Of a stretch of 64,000 nt of DNA, positions 9,750 through 18,006 are shown piece by piece; the stretch's first letter is position 1; every line of letters begins with the position of its first letter. The notes beneath the pieces were generated by a model, which did not search any database, was not told where the DNA came from, and worked only from the letters and a program-made list of their open reading frames with translations. Source of the stretch: an uncultured Lacinutrix sp. (GTDB taxonomy: Bacteria > Bacteroidota > Bacteroidia > Flavobacteriales > Flavobacteriaceae); the NCBI GenBank assembly GCA_937129145.1, contig CAKZMU010000009.1, forward strand, positions 304,874-368,873, read 5' to 3'. The translations under genes and the position numbers were made by a program.

Positions 9750-10196
9750 TTAACTATTTACTTTCCATTGGTGAGTGCTGTCTTCAAAAATTTCTTTACC
9801 ATAAACAGGAACCTTTGCCTTTATTTCTTCAACCACATATTCTAAGGCCTTAAAAACCTCTTTTCGTCTTGGTGAAGACACAAATACAAACAAGCAAATT
9901 TCTCCAGTTTTCACGCTGCCTAGGCTATGGTAAATATGCATGCATGTTAAATTGAACTTGCTAAAAGTTGCTTCGCGAATCTCATGAAATTTAGCACTTG
10001 CCATACCTTCAAAAGCGGTATATTCAATGGCAGACACAGTTTTGCCATCTATATCATCTGCTCTCACCTGGCCTAAAAATATATTGTGTGCACCGATAGA
10101 TGTTTTACTTTGGTGTTTTGCTATCGATTCAGCTATAAATTCAGAAGAAATTGCACCTTCTTTAAATACATTTTTTGGTTTCCTTTCTTTTGTCAT
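9750..10196 (-). CDS. moaE: Molybdopterin synthase catalytic subunit MoaE
   Basis: A 148-residue MoaE. It binds precursor Z and, with thiocarboxylated MoaD, adds the dithiolene sulfurs. Family landmarks are GAHNIFLGQVRADDIDGK, IEYTAFEGMA, HSLGSVKTGEICLFVFVSSPRRKEVF (read in two pieces) and the C-terminal VPVYGKEIFEDSTHQWK, with the conserved Lys of KxE. The ATG overlaps the moeB stop by 4 nt (ATGA arrangement), so the two are translationally coupled. Confidence 0.95.
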   Translation of the reverse strand: MTKERKPKNVFKEGAISSEFIAESIAKHQSKTSIGAHNIFLGQVRADDIDGKTVSAIEYTAFEGMASAKFHEIREATFSKFNLTCMHIYHSLGSVKTGEICLFVFVSSPRRKEVFKALEYVVEEIKAKVPVYGKEIFEDSTHQWKVNS

Positions 10197-11263
10197 AGTG
10201 TTGTTTTTAATTGCTCAATAATTGCTGCAGCACCTTCTTTTAGACTAAAGCAATTAGTTATGTTATGTTTTTCAAGGGTTTCAATAGCGGCTTTACTTCT
10301 TATTCCAGATTGACAGAAAACAATAGTTGTTTTAGCTGTTGAAATTTTGTCAAGGTTATTATCAAGGTCGCCTAAAGGAATTTGTATGCAATTATTCAGC
10401 CTAATTTTTGGTTCTTCGTGTGGTTCACGTACATCAATAAATTGAATGTCTTCAAGCTGACACAAATCATTTACTGAAACTTCTTTTTTACCACAGTTAA
10501 CATTGAAATTTTGATTTTGAAAACCCTCTCTTTTAGATAATACTTTCTCAATTTCAGAATCTAATTTTTTAATTTTTAAAGTATAGGTTTCGCTTGTTTT
10601 TGAATTATAACAAAACAGCTTTCCAGATAGCACACCATTAAAGCCTAAAATTATTTTTAGCACTTCGTTAGCTTGCATTGTACCAATAATTCCTGGCAGA
10701 ACACCAAGCACACCAACTTCTGAGCAATTTGCCACAGAGCCTTTTTTTGGCACTTCAGGAAATAAACACCTATAACTTGGATCATTGTTATAATTGAAAA
10801 CAGACACTTGTCCTTCAAACTTATAAATGGCACCATAAACCACAGGTTTGTTGGTGATGATAGCAGCATCATTAATTAAGTATCGTGTTTCAAAATTATC
10901 GGTACCATCCACAATAACATCATAATTTTTAAACAGTTCCAGAGCGTTTTGTGGCGTCAGCGCCTCGGTAAATGCATTTATTATTATGGTAGGGTTTAAA
11001 TCTTCTAGACGGTCTTTAGCTGCAAGCGCCTTATTTTGTCCAAGCGACGATGTTCCAAACAATATTTGACGCTGTAAATTGGATTCTTCTACGATATCAA
11101 AATCAATAACACCAAGCGTCCCAACACCAGCTGCAGCTAAGTATTGCAGTACAGGACAGCCCAAACCTCCAGCACCAATAACCAATACTTTGGCATTGGA
11201 TATGTTGTTTTGCCCTTCTGGACCAACGTCTGATAAAATAATATGTCTGTTATATCTACTCAT
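10193..11263 (-). CDS. moeB: MoeB/ThiF-type MoaD-adenylating enzyme with C-terminal rhodanese domain
   Basis: About 356 residues. The N-terminal E1-like domain activates the MoaD C-terminus as an acyl-adenylate: GAGGLGCPVLQYLAAAGVG, DNFETRYLINDA, YRCLFPEVP. The rhodanese domain, from about residue 260, has FIDVREPHE and an active-site loop VFCQSGIRSKAA, and could supply the sulfur for the MoaD thiocarboxylate. The two zinc-holding CxxC pairs of E. coli MoeB are not visible. I chose ATG 11263 (MSRYNRHIILSDVG), 4 nt after moaD and preceded by an AGGTGG; a GTG at 11275 is possible but overlaps moaD. A thiamine or ubiquitin-like role (ThiF) is possible but context favours MoaD. Confidence 0.9.
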   Translation of the reverse strand: MSRYNRHIILSDVGPEGQNNISNAKVLVIGAGGLGCPVLQYLAAAGVGTLGVIDFDIVEESNLQRQILFGTSSLGQNKALAAKDRLEDLNPTIIINAFTEALTPQNALELFKNYDVIVDGTDNFETRYLINDAAIITNKPVVYGAIYKFEGQVSVFNYNNDPSYRCLFPEVPKKGSVANCSEVGVLGVLPGIIGTMQANEVLKIILGFNGVLSGKLFCYNSKTSETYTLKIKKLDSEIEKVLSKREGFQNQNFNVNCGKKEVSVNDLCQLEDIQFIDVREPHEEPKIRLNNCIQIPLGDLDNNLDKISTAKTTIVFCQSGIRSKAAIETLEKHNITNCFSLKEGAAAIIEQLKTTL

Positions 11264-11267
11264 AATC

Positions 11268-11501
11268 TTAACCACCTGAAAAGGGAGGTAATAAAGCTAT
11301 TTCTGGGTTTGTAATGTTGCTATCTGTTGAAACAATTTCATGGTTTTGAGCGACTTTAAAATCTTTCTGTTTTAAAGAAGGATATTTCAGGTATAACTCC
11401 TCTAAAAGTTCTGAAACTTGCGATTTTGAAAACTCGATAGTTTCTTCATCACAATGAGTAATTTCGGCTAAAAGCCCAAAGTATTTAATTTGTAATTGCA
11501 T
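11268..11501 (-). CDS. moaD: Molybdopterin synthase sulfur-carrier subunit MoaD
   Basis: A 77-residue ubiquitin-like sulfur carrier ending in PPFSGG, whose terminal Gly is adenylated and thiocarboxylated by MoeB. I chose the ATG at 11501 (MQLQIKYFGLLAEIT) because it gives the normal MoaD N-terminus; the frame stays open to 11555 but those residues are the end of mobA read in another frame. It overlaps mobA by 17 nt and is followed after 4 nt by moeB, which matches the usual functional order. Confidence 0.92.
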   Translation of the reverse strand: MQLQIKYFGLLAEITHCDEETIEFSKSQVSELLEELYLKYPSLKQKDFKVAQNHEIVSTDSNITNPEIALLPPFSGG

Positions 11502-12057
11502 CAAATTCTTCTTTTGTATTAATATTTTTAATTGCTGATGATAATTTATCATCAAGCTTAATGGTTTTTGTTTTTAATTGAGACACAGCGAACCGTACTC
11601 TACGTTCGCCTTTATCTAATAAGTTTTTAATAATTTGCTCAGAAGATTTATTATAAAGTGCAGTTAAAGGCATTGTTTTTTGATGACTTTCAAGTTGAAT
11701 CACATCAATGCTATCTTCATAATTTTTAATTAATTGCTTCAAAACTTCAGAAGTAATTAAAGGTACATCACAACTCACTACAAGATTATAATCTGTTTTT
11801 GAATGCTGTAATCCTGTATATATGCCTGCTAAAGGACCTGCATCTTTTATAATATCTTCTATTCTTTTAATTCCAAATACATCATGATTTTGGTTATCAC
11901 TCACAATAATAATGTCGCCAACTAAAGGCTTTACAGCATCAATAATGTGTTGAATAAAGGTTTTTTCTTTCAATAGTAATGTCCCTTTATCTGTTCCCAT
12001 TCTGGAACTTTTTCCTCCTGCAAGTATGATGCCTGTTATGTTGTTTTTACCAATCAT
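11485..12057 (-). CDS. mobA: Molybdenum cofactor guanylyltransferase MobA
   Basis: A 190-residue nucleotidyltransferase with GIILAGGKSSRMGTDKG at the N-terminus, AGPLAGIYTGL and VSCDVPLI. It links GMP to Mo-molybdopterin to make the bis-MGD precursor used by DMSO-reductase family enzymes. No such enzyme is encoded in the window, so its client lies elsewhere. Its start abuts the TauE-like stop with no gap. Confidence 0.93.
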   Translation of the reverse strand: MIGKNNITGIILAGGKSSRMGTDKGTLLLKEKTFIQHIIDAVKPLVGDIIIVSDNQNHDVFGIKRIEDIIKDAGPLAGIYTGLQHSKTDYNLVVSCDVPLITSEVLKQLIKNYEDSIDVIQLESHQKTMPLTALYNKSSEQIIKNLLDKGERRVRFAVSQLKTKTIKLDDKLSSAIKNINTKEEFDAITN

Positions 12058-12801
12058 TTAAACAAGGATTAATTTTATGGATGCGATTACCAATACAAAT
12101 GCCAAAAGGTATCGTAACAACTTATTATTAAACTTTTTACTGCCATAATAACTTCCTAAAAACCCTCCAACTAAGGCAATTCCTGCTAAAATAAAAGAAT
12201 CAGAAGCAATGTGTACTCCACTGCTAACTTGACCCACTAGTGCTGAAGCGGAATTTACCCAAATAAATAACGCTGACACTGCTGCTGCTTCTTTCATATT
12301 CCCCCAATGCAGCAATAAAATAATTGGTGTTAAAATAATACCGCCTCCAATACCAATTAGTCCAGAAAAGAAACCAATTATACCCCCAACTATCAACCCT
12401 TGCCAAATTTTTATTTTTTTGATTGAATCACTGTCTTTTCCAAGAACATTAAGCATTTTTAGAATAGCAAAAATTAAAAGCACTCCTAGAATTTTCTTAT
12501 AAATGGATGCATCCACTTCTATCCCACCACCAATGAATGCCATTGGAATTGAGGCTATCGCAAACACAAGAAAAAGCCTTTTATTAAAGTGCCCAGCTTT
12601 GTAATAGTGGTATGACGCAATACCAGCCACAAACACATTTAACAATAATGCAGTAGGTTTCATGGTTTCTGGAGCAAATGAAAACAGCGCCATAAGTGCC
12701 AAATAACCACTAGCACCACCATGACCAACACTAGCATATAAAAAAGCTACTATTGGTAAAATGAGCAAAAACAACCAGATGTTTTCTATATCAAAAATCA
12801 T
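12058..12801 (-). CDS. TauE/SafE-family membrane permease within the cofactor operon
   Basis: A 247-residue integral membrane protein with about eight hydrophobic segments and the two-fold repeat typical of TauE/SafE: ASVGHGGASGYLALMAL near the N-terminus and GFFSGLIGIGGGIILTPII in the second half. The family exports or imports sulfur-containing and other small anions. Its position inside a molybdenum cofactor operon suggests a sulfur-anion or oxyanion role, but the substrate is not visible in sequence. It overlaps the ModE-like gene by 11 nt and abuts mobA. Confidence 0.88.
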   Translation of the reverse strand: MIFDIENIWLFLLILPIVAFLYASVGHGGASGYLALMALFSFAPETMKPTALLLNVFVAGIASYHYYKAGHFNKRLFLVFAIASIPMAFIGGGIEVDASIYKKILGVLLIFAILKMLNVLGKDSDSIKKIKIWQGLIVGGIIGFFSGLIGIGGGIILTPIILLLHWGNMKEAAAVSALFIWVNSASALVGQVSSGVHIASDSFILAGIALVGGFLGSYYGSKKFNNKLLRYLLAFVLVIASIKLILV

Positions 12802-13135
12802 GGTACAATTGCTTTTTCATTTCTTGGTCTAAAAATTCCCAACAGTTTTGATTGATGGTTTCAAAGGCTTTAACTAGATTTTTACCATAATCGGTTAACT
12901 CAGCACCACCACCACCTTTACCGCCAATACTTGTAGTTATGACTGGTTTTTCGGCTCTATTGTTTAAAGCATCCATTAACGACCACGCTTTTTTATAAGA
13001 CATTTTTAGTGATTTTGCTGCTTTAGATAGCGACCCTGTGTCTTCAATCGCTTTTAACAAGGCAACACGACCTTCACCAAGTAAAATATTATCATCGGCT
13101 TCAATCCAAATACGGCTTTTAATTTTATACTTCAT
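12791..13135 (-). CDS. ModE N-terminal-domain-like winged-helix regulator
   Basis: A 114-residue LysR/ModE-type helix-turn-helix protein. The core GRVALLKAIEDTGSLSKAAKSL and MSYKKAWSLMDALNN match the DNA-binding half of ModE, followed by the wing GGKGGGGAELTDYGK. The molybdate-binding MOP domains of full ModE are absent, so it either senses nothing directly or responds through another partner. It lies 5 nt behind moeA inside the operon it probably controls. Confidence 0.9.
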   Translation of the reverse strand: MKYKIKSRIWIEADDNILLGEGRVALLKAIEDTGSLSKAAKSLKMSYKKAWSLMDALNNRAEKPVITTSIGGKGGGGAELTDYGKNLVKAFETINQNCWEFLDQEMKKQLYHDF

Positions 13136-13140
13136 ATCAA

Positions 13141-14322
13141 CTAATTTATTGGTAGTAATACTACTTCAACAGTATCATTAATGGTAATCAAATTAAGGTC
13201 CTCAGGAACAAAAACCAGAGCATTTCCTAATGCAAACGTATGGAGCATTGAGGAGTTTTGACCCTCAAGAATTTCAACTCTACCGTTATTATAAATAGCT
13301 TTTAAAAACTGTGCTCTATCGCCTCTTTTGGTAAAATTTGAAAGAGATTTTGCTGACGTTTTTAACAATTCAAAATGTTCATTTCCTGATAATCGTTGCA
13401 GTGCTGTTTGAACATAAACATAAAAACAACTTAATGCCGAAGCTGGATTTCCTGGAAGCGCAAATATTATTGTATTCTCTTTTTTTCCAAAGAATAAAGG
13501 TTTCCCTGGTTTTTGCTTTACTTTATAAAATAGTTGCTCAACACCTATTTCCAATAATGCTTTTCCAACAAAATCGTAATCTCCAACCGAAATACCTCCA
13601 GACACCAACACCACATCATGGTTTGAAATCACATTTTTTAAAATATTGTAAGTACTTTGGTAATCATCTTCAACGCTCGTAATTTCTACATTCATATAAC
13701 CCAAATCATTTAACGCTGAGGTTAACATTGCAGCATTACTTTCATAGATTTGACCGTATTGAAGTGGTTCTCCAGCTTTTGCCAACTCATTACCTGTAAC
13801 CACTAAGGCAATGGAAAGTGGTTTTTTTACATCAATCTCAGTAATGCCAAGTGAGGTTAAAAAACCAATGCCAGCTGGTGAAAGTTTTGTGCCTTTTTTT
13901 AAGGCAATGTTGCCTTCTTTTGTTTGCTCACCTAGAGGACGAATATTAGCATTTATGGTTACTGGTTTGTGAGCTTTAAGGATGTTTTTTTCTACCGAAA
14001 CATGCTCTTGAATAATTATAGCGTTTGCAGTATCTGGAACTGGAGCACCAGTAAAAATTCTCACTGTTTCTCCTGGAAGTAATGTTGGTTGATGACCATC
14101 ACCAGCTTTTACTTCATCTATAATTGCATATATGTTAGAATCATGCATATTAACTGCATAACCGTCCATAGCAGATTGCCTAAAAGGAGGCATATTTATA
14201 GAAGAAATCACATTTTTTGCCAAAGTTGAACCTAGGCAATCGCTTAAAGGTTTTGTTTCACTAGTGTCTAAAGGTTTTGTATGTTCCTTAACTATCGAAA
14301 TGGCTTGCTGTACTGGTATCAT
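13141..14322 (-). CDS. moeA: Molybdopterin molybdenumtransferase MoeA
   Basis: About 393 residues. MoeA inserts molybdate into adenylylated molybdopterin. Landmarks are PFRQSAMDGYAV, IFTGAPVP, IQEHV, LVVTGNEL, VLVSGGISVGDYDFV and ALPGNPASALSCF. The start is set by the promoter: an exact TATATTTG lies at 14341-14348, so the in-frame ATG codons at 14340 and 14355 would fall at or before the transcript start, leaving ATG 14322 (MIPVQQAI). It is the first gene of a nine-gene cofactor operon. Confidence 0.94.
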   Translation of the reverse strand: MIPVQQAISIVKEHTKPLDTSETKPLSDCLGSTLAKNVISSINMPPFRQSAMDGYAVNMHDSNIYAIIDEVKAGDGHQPTLLPGETVRIFTGAPVPDTANAIIIQEHVSVEKNILKAHKPVTINANIRPLGEQTKEGNIALKKGTKLSPAGIGFLTSLGITEIDVKKPLSIALVVTGNELAKAGEPLQYGQIYESNAAMLTSALNDLGYMNVEITSVEDDYQSTYNILKNVISNHDVVLVSGGISVGDYDFVGKALLEIGVEQLFYKVKQKPGKPLFFGKKENTIIFALPGNPASALSCFYVYVQTALQRLSGNEHFELLKTSAKSLSNFTKRGDRAQFLKAIYNNGRVEILEGQNSSMLHTFALGNALVFVPEDLNLITINDTVEVVLLPIN

Positions 14323-14340
14323 TATATCGCTATATCTCAT

Positions 14341-14371
14341 CAAATATAACGACAAAAAACAAAGAAAGCAA
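14341..14371 (-). promoter_or_regulatory. Promoter of the molybdenum cofactor operon
   Basis: Read on the minus strand, TTG (14369-14371) is followed after 20 nt by TATATTTG (14341-14348), an exact match to the Bacteroidota TTG-N20-TAnnTTTG promoter. The moeA ATG lies 18 nt downstream. No other promoter of this quality was seen until moaA, so it probably drives the whole run. Confidence 0.7.
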
Positions 14372-14446
14372 GTATTGATTTTTAACTCTAGAATGTCGTT
14401 AAATACTTTAGATGGATGCCTTAAAAAGACTTAAATATTAATTTAT

Positions 14447-14454
14447 TAATTTTG
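14447..14454 (+). promoter_or_regulatory. -7 element of the HupE-like gene
   Basis: TAATTTTG matches TAnnTTTG exactly and lies 21 nt before the ATG at 14476. A TTA rather than TTG stands at about the -33 distance. Confidence 0.5.
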
Positions 14455-14475
14455 GCTAACTCAAATCAGTATGTT

Positions 14476-15066
14476 ATGCTTGATAATTTTTGGTTCAATG
14501 TTCAATATGGCATTAATCACGTATTAGATATTAATGGTTACGACCATGTGCTTTTTTTAATGGTACTTACTGTGCCTTACGTTTTTAAAGACTGGAAACG
14601 TGTGTTGATTTTAGTGTCTACCTTCACTTTAGGGCATACACTTTCACTTGTGTTAGCAGCTTACGACATTGTTAGTATTAACGGAGTTTTAGTCGAGTTT
14701 CTAATCCCTGTAACCATACTAATTGTGGCACTTTACAACATATTTACTGCTGGTAAAAAAGGAAAAGAACAAAAAATTGGTGTGCTGTTTTTCTCAACCT
14801 TGTTTTTTGGGATTGTTCATGGGCTGGGATTCGCAAGAGAATTCAAGATGTTTATTGGTAAATCCGACGAAAAACTAATGCCACTTATAGAGTTTGCTCT
14901 CGGCATTGAAATAGCACAATTAATCATTGTGTTTGTTGTTCTATTTTTAGGCTTCTTTACCCAAACTATTTTTAGGTTTTCAAAACGCGATTGGATGATG
15001 GTACTATCTGCAATTGTTGTAGGTTTGGTAATCCCTATGCTTATTGAAAGCGATATTTTTTCTTAA
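14476..15066 (+). CDS. HupE/UreJ-like small membrane protein
   Basis: A 196-residue integral membrane protein with about six hydrophobic helices. Conserved features are GINHVLDINGYDHVLFLMVL near the N-terminus and FFGIVHGLGFAREF, both typical of the HupE/UreJ_2 family, some members of which carry nickel or cobalt. I chose ATG 14476 because the upstream in-frame TTG at 14452 overlaps the -7 element. No hydrogenase or urease gene is near, so the metal or other substrate is unknown. Confidence 0.85.
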   Translation: MLDNFWFNVQYGINHVLDINGYDHVLFLMVLTVPYVFKDWKRVLILVSTFTLGHTLSLVLAAYDIVSINGVLVEFLIPVTILIVALYNIFTAGKKGKEQKIGVLFFSTLFFGIVHGLGFAREFKMFIGKSDEKLMPLIEFALGIEIAQLIIVFVVLFLGFFTQTIFRFSKRDWMMVLSAIVVGLVIPMLIESDIFS

Positions 15067-15083
15067 TTTATGATAATCTTATA

Positions 15084-15101
15084 AAAGTTTTGTAAAACTT
15101 T
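15084..15101. other. Short perfect hairpin in the HupE-dCMP deaminase gap
   Basis: AAAGTTTT and AAAACTTT pair perfectly around a GT turn. It follows the HupE-like stop by 17 nt but has no T-run, so it is at best a weak terminator. Confidence 0.35.
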
Positions 15102-15147
15102 AACGTTAGTTAGAGCAAGTAACCGTTAATTATGTATAGATAATCGT

Positions 15148-15155
15148 TACATTTG
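15148..15155 (+). promoter_or_regulatory. -7 element of the dCMP deaminase - S41 protease unit
   Basis: TACATTTG is an exact TAnnTTTG match 24 nt before the ATG at 15180. Confidence 0.5.
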
Positions 15156-15179
15156 ATTCTCTATCGCAGAATGTAATTT

Positions 15180-15608
15180 ATGCCTGAACAAAAGCAATTA
15201 AAATATGATAAAGCCTACCTACGCATGGCTACAGAATGGGGAAAACTATCCTATTGCGAACGTAAAAAGGTTGGTGCAATTATTGTTAAAGACAGAATGA
15301 TAATTTCTGATGGTTATAACGGCACACCAACAGGCTTTGAAAACTTTTGCGAAGACGAAACAGGCTATACCAAATGGTATGTGTTACATGCCGAAGCTAA
15401 TGCCATTTCAAAAGTAGCATCATCAACACAATCTTGTAAAGGAGGCACGTTATACATAACGTTATCGCCATGCAAGGAATGTAGTAAATTAATACATCAA
15501 GCAGGTATTATTAGAGTGGTGTTTAAAGACGCCTATAAAGATGATTCAGGCATTAGGTTTTTAGAAAAAGCTGGAATTGATGTACAACATGTAAGCGAAT
15601 TGGATTAA
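15180..15608 (+). CDS. dCMP deaminase family protein
   Basis: A 142-residue zinc deaminase. The catalytic motif HAEANAI gives the zinc His and proton-shuttling Glu; SPCKECSKL gives the two zinc Cys. DGYNGTPTGFENFCED upstream is typical of the ComEB/dCMP deaminase branch rather than cytidine or tRNA deaminases. The enzyme turns dCMP into dUMP for thymidylate synthesis. Its stop (TAA) shares one nucleotide with the ATG of the S41 protease, so the two genes are coupled. Confidence 0.9.
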   Translation: MPEQKQLKYDKAYLRMATEWGKLSYCERKKVGAIIVKDRMIISDGYNGTPTGFENFCEDETGYTKWYVLHAEANAISKVASSTQSCKGGTLYITLSPCKECSKLIHQAGIIRVVFKDAYKDDSGIRFLEKAGIDVQHVSELD

Positions 15609-17203
15609 TGAATATTGAAAAAAAATACTTACCATTAATTGTAGGCGTGGCAATTGCCCTTGGCATTTTTATTGGCGGAAAACTAAGCTTTACCGACACG
15701 TCGGATAGGTTGTTTACCTCTAATTCCAAGAAAGATAAAATCAACAGACTTATAGATTACATTGATTATGAGTATGTAGATGAAGTAAATACCGACAGCA
15801 TTGTTGATGTTACCGTAAACCGTATTTTAGATAATCTCGACCCTCATTCAACATACATTCCCAAAAAGAGCTTTCAAAAAGTTGCCGATAATATGAAAGG
15901 CGATTTTGTTGGTATTGGTATTAGTTTTTATACTCATAAAGATTCTGTAACTGTTATTAGAACTTTAGAAGGCGGTCCAAGTGAAAAAGCAGGCATTAAA
16001 GGTGGTGATAGAATTGTGATTGCCAATGGTGATTCTATTCATGGTCCAACATGGAGTAACGATGCTATTATAGAAAAACTTAAAGGAAAGAAGGACTCTA
16101 AAATCGACCTTAAAGTATATAGGCGAGGAGAACCAGAATTGTTGGATTTTAAAGTAAAATATAGCGAAGTGCCACTTAAAAGTGTGGATGCGTCTTATAT
16201 GTTATCAGATGATTTAGGATATATAAAAATTAACCGCTTTGCCGAATCTACTTATAAAGAATTCAAAAAAGGACTTAAAAGCTTAAAAAATCAAGGCGCC
16301 ACAAAATTGGTGTTGGATTTAAGGGATAACCCTGGAGGGTACTTACATATTGCAAAAGAAATAGCTGATGAGTTTTTAGAAGATGATAAACTTATCGTGT
16401 TTACAAAAAACAAAAAGGGCAAGATTGAAAACTATTTTGCCACAAGAAAAGGCGATTTCGAAAACGGAGATATCTATGTGTTGATTAATGAAAACTCAGC
16501 GTCTGCAAGTGAGGTAATAGCTGGCGCTTTGCAAGATAATGACAAAGGTACTATTCTTGGGCGACGTTCTTTTGGTAAAGGATTGGTGCAACAAGACATG
16601 GCTTTGGGTGACGGTAGTGCTGTTAGGTTAACCGTTTCGAGATATTACACACCTACTGGACGCTCCATACAACGCAGTTATGAAAAAGGAAATGAAGATT
16701 ATTACCACGAGTATTATAAGAGAATAGACAACGGAGAGCTTTCGGACGCTAGTAGTATAACAATAGCCGATTCATTAAAATTTACTACACCCAAAGGCAA
16801 AGTGGTGTATGGTGGCGGAGGGATTATTCCAGATGTGTTTGTGCCTATTGACAAGAAAATGGAAAATGGTACTATTAGCAGAATTGTAGCCAGAGGATAC
16901 GTAAATAATTTTGTATTTGAAGAATTGGATAAAAACCGAACACTTTATGGCAATATATCTCAAGAAGAATTTATTGAAGATTATATTGTTACCGATGATT
17001 ATCTAGAGCGTTTCACCGAATTTGTAAACAAACGAACACGTTATAAAATTACATTCGTGGCATACAAAGAAGAAGTAAAGCTCTACCTTAAAGCAACCTT
17101 AGGAGAACAATTGTATGGTACCGAAGCACACATGCAAGTACTAAACACAAATGATGCGATGTTAGAAAAGGTAAAAGAATTAGTGCAAAATACTAGCTAC
17201 TAA
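15608..17203 (+). CDS. S41 family C-terminal processing protease (CtpA-like)
   Basis: A 531-residue periplasmic protease. An N-terminal hydrophobic segment (LPLIVGVAIALGIFIGGKL) anchors or exports it. A PDZ domain at about residues 95-185 (GDFVGIGISFY, GPSEKAGIKGGDRIV) is followed by the tail-specific protease domain with DLRDNPGGYLHIAKEIAD, the nucleophile Ser in NENSASASEVIAG and the general-base Lys in RRSFGKGLVQQ. The C-terminal 130 residues are a family extension. It converges on the FAD oxidoreductase with an 11-nt overlap. Confidence 0.95.
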   Translation: MNIEKKYLPLIVGVAIALGIFIGGKLSFTDTSDRLFTSNSKKDKINRLIDYIDYEYVDEVNTDSIVDVTVNRILDNLDPHSTYIPKKSFQKVADNMKGDFVGIGISFYTHKDSVTVIRTLEGGPSEKAGIKGGDRIVIANGDSIHGPTWSNDAIIEKLKGKKDSKIDLKVYRRGEPELLDFKVKYSEVPLKSVDASYMLSDDLGYIKINRFAESTYKEFKKGLKSLKNQGATKLVLDLRDNPGGYLHIAKEIADEFLEDDKLIVFTKNKKGKIENYFATRKGDFENGDIYVLINENSASASEVIAGALQDNDKGTILGRRSFGKGLVQQDMALGDGSAVRLTVSRYYTPTGRSIQRSYEKGNEDYYHEYYKRIDNGELSDASSITIADSLKFTTPKGKVVYGGGGIIPDVFVPIDKKMENGTISRIVARGYVNNFVFEELDKNRTLYGNISQEEFIEDYIVTDDYLERFTEFVNKRTRYKITFVAYKEEVKLYLKATLGEQLYGTEAHMQVLNTNDAMLEKVKELVQNTSY

Positions 17204-17801
17204 TTTTATCATGTACTTTAGTGTGTTTTCCATCATTCCACAACGTAAGAATATCTGTAGCAACGTGTGCTCCACTTCCAGAAGCGATAGCAAATTGACT
17301 CCGCCAACCAGCTAAAGTTCCTGCTACATATAGGTTTTCTGCAACTAAGTGGTCGGTGTTTTTCAACCAGATTTTGTTTTTCTCTTTTTCAGCTCTTGGG
17401 TGAGGCCCAATATAAGCCTCTAATCCGTTAATAGTAATTAAATTAGTATAACCAACCGCAACCACCACTATTTTTGCTTTATAGGAATTTTTATTGGTTA
17501 TGACTTCAAAACAATTAGATGCTTTTACAATGCCACTAACTTTTTCATTTTCAATTTGCTCAATATGAGGATATAAATCGTTAAGTTGTTTTTTTCCACT
17601 TTCTAGAATGGAAGTTCCAGTGGTTTCAGGAGAAATCCCCAAAACATTATTAAACAAAGCTGTTTGTAAGTGTGATGTTTTTTGGTGGGTAACAATAGCG
17701 ATTTTTTTGTCAATAACATAAGGTCTGTTTTTAGCAGACCCTAGAACCAAACCGCAAGACATTCCTGCTGCTCCAGCACCAATAATCAATACATCAAACA
17801 T
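17193..17801 (-). CDS. Short NAD(P)/FAD-dependent oxidoreductase, thioredoxin-reductase-like
   Basis: A 202-residue flavoprotein, about two thirds of a thioredoxin reductase. It starts with the FAD Rossmann loop VLIIGAGAAGMSCGLVLGSA and ends with the family flavin motif NLYVAGTLAGWRSQFAIASG. The NAD(P)H domain and the CxxC redox pair of thioredoxin reductase are missing, so the electron donor or acceptor must bind differently. The start ATG overlaps the stop of the 67-residue membrane protein by one nucleotide. Confidence 0.85.
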   Translation of the reverse strand: MFDVLIIGAGAAGMSCGLVLGSAKNRPYVIDKKIAIVTHQKTSHLQTALFNNVLGISPETTGTSILESGKKQLNDLYPHIEQIENEKVSGIVKASNCFEVITNKNSYKAKIVVVAVGYTNLITINGLEAYIGPHPRAEKEKNKIWLKNTDHLVAENLYVAGTLAGWRSQFAIASGSGAHVATDILTLWNDGKHTKVHDKISS

Positions 17802-18004
17802 TAGCCTCGTTTTTTTACTTTAGTTTCAATGTTTTTGGAAACTCTTAAAATGGTCAATAGTAAAATGGCACATAAACCAGCCATAATAGTGATTAGTGCT
17901 ACAGTATTTTTATCACTAAAAAGGTCGTCAAAGTCTACTTGAGTAAGGTTATAAACAACAAGACCTAAAGCAATAGCACTTAGTATATAGGTAAGATTTT
18001 TCAT
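17801..18004 (-). CDS. Hypothetical two-helix membrane protein
   Basis: A 67-residue protein with two hydrophobic stretches (ILSAIALGLVVYNL; TVALITIMAGLCAILLLTI) around an acidic loop (VDFDDLFSDK) and a basic tail. Not recognised beyond being a small inner-membrane protein. It lies 2 nt behind marC-like and overlaps the FAD oxidoreductase by one nucleotide, so all three are probably one transcript. Confidence 0.75.
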   Translation of the reverse strand: MKNLTYILSAIALGLVVYNLTQVDFDDLFSDKNTVALITIMAGLCAILLLTILRVSKNIETKVKKRG

Positions 18005-18006
18005 AG

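Noticed and set aside
11502..11555. Longer moaD start at 11555
   Set aside because: It adds 18 residues that overlap mobA and precede the normal MoaD N-terminus (MQLQIKYFG).
13338..13682. Plus-strand open frame of 114 residues
   Set aside because: Antisense to moeA; no family features and no start signals.
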